Assembly: GCA_001910725.1 (NCBI GenBank)
Contig: MJGA01000004.1
Coordinates: forward strand, 434,001 to 498,000
Source: Phanerodontia chrysosporium
Taxonomy: Eukaryota > Basidiomycota > Agaricomycetes > Polyporales > Phanerochaetaceae
Direction: 5' to 3'
DNA: 64,000 nt
Made by a program: the position numbers and the translations under genes. Below the pieces are notes generated by a model, which made no database searches, had not been told where the DNA came from, and saw only the letters and a program-made list of their open reading frames with translations. Below are positions 63,596 to 64,000 of the stretch, one piece after another. The number at the start of each line of letters is the position of its first letter. Position 1 is the first letter of the stretch.

Positions 63596-64000
63596 TCACA
63601 AGCCATCACCCTGCTTCTCGATCTCCAGAACAACGGGGCAATGGTCAGATGCGCCGTAAATCTCGTCTCGAATCTCGCACATCTTGACCTTTTCCAGCAG
63701 TCGCTCGCTGACGACAACTACGAGAATGATGAGCTGACAGCGTCATCACGACATGGACATAACGTACAGTGATCCAAACGCCATCCGACACCCTTCGAAC
63801 GGCAGTTCTGCCGGTACGAGAAGTAGGTGTAGTGTCGCAGCTTCGGATGGAGGTGCCGCCAGACGTCAATCATCTTCTGACCGTCCTCGGGATCAAGGAC
63901 GGCCTTGAACGCGGAGGTCTCTTCCTCGGTGTACCCTGGGGTCTTGTTCCAGTTTGGTTTCGGGTTTGCGAGATCCAACTCTGTAGGCGCGACATTCAGG
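63596..64000 (-). CDS. AP endonuclease, exonuclease III family (3' part)
   Basis: Cleaves DNA 5' of abasic sites in base-excision repair (APE1/ExoIII-type). Two exons are visible: 64000-63768 (continuing beyond the window edge) and 63717-63596, joined by a 50-nt intron (GTACGT...TCGTAG). Residues LNVAPTELDLANPKPNWNK fit the 'GDxN(V/I)...D(I/L)' loop of the EEP nuclease fold. YTYFSYRQNCRSKGVGWRLD corresponds to the 'FTWWSYR...GWRiDy' block and GASDHCPVVLEI is the catalytic SDHCP motif. It ends ..EKQGDGL-TGA. The N-terminal half with the metal-binding Glu lies outside the window. Class is clear; the exact paralogue (Apn1-independent APE1 form) is inferred. Confidence 0.92.

Noticed and set aside
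1..64000. CRISPR arrays, bacterial operons, Shine-Dalgarno sites
   Set aside because: The window is eukaryotic, with spliced genes and a Pol III tRNA; no regularly spaced repeats were seen.

Overview
This is a gene-dense fungal chromosome segment. Genes are split by many 45–60 nt GT–AG introns with CTRAY-like branch points. Protein types (DUF6593-like protein, Agaricomycete BTB proteins, Agaricomycete-type kinase), single-copy eukaryotic housekeeping genes and GC-rich codon use point to a basidiomycete of the class Agaricomycetes; the species cannot be read from the sequence. Exon models were built by hand and most sum to whole codons; exceptions are stated.

Layout. 1–5.3 kb: C-terminal piece of an APH-type phosphotransferase, a DUF6593-like protein (-), and a probably peroxisomal acyl-CoA ligase (+) with two apparent 1-base frameshifts. 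5.4–15.0 kb: three minus-strand genes: LEU4 (2-isopropylmalate synthase with a doubled regulatory half), a 1034-aa kinase with two SAP-like motifs, and cytosolic glutamyl-tRNA synthetase. 15.3–23.1 kb: metallophosphoesterase (+), BTB protein (+), PNS1/CTL choline transporter-like protein (-), MDR oxidoreductase (-). 23.5–29.7 kb: a rearranged patch. A truncated mitochondrial HTD2-like dehydratase (+) abuts a broken minus-strand gene, which is split by a young, apparently intact Ty1/copia element (24298–28978; LTRs identical by eye; 5-bp target duplication). 31.3–41.0 kb: TFIIIC WD40 subunit (+), long coiled-coil protein (-), USP10/Ubp3-type deubiquitinase (+). 41.6–61.7 kb: a membrane-protein pseudogene (+) and its intact paralogue (-) face each other across PMT2-type O-mannosyltransferase (-), fibrillarin (-), two tandem MFS genes (+), Hel2/ZNF598-type ubiquitin ligase (+) and mitochondrial ribosomal protein mL54 (-). 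The first MFS gene carries a 1996-bp foldback element with about 555-bp inverted arms. 63.3–64 kb: tRNA-Ile(AAU) and the 3' end of an AP endonuclease.

The genes do not form one pathway. Shared themes are translation and its quality control (GluRS, fibrillarin, Hel2, mL54, tRNA-Ile, TFIIIC, Ubp3) and peroxisomal or mitochondrial fatty-acid chemistry (acyl-CoA ligase, HTD2). The most notable signals are the two mobile elements, the chimeric HTD2 junction, two 10–11-bp tandem duplications that break reading frames, the duplicated LEU4 control domain, a kinase lacking the usual ATP-binding lysine, and seven places where one base seems to be missing, five of them at G/C runs. That last pattern suggests consensus errors and should temper any pseudogene call.
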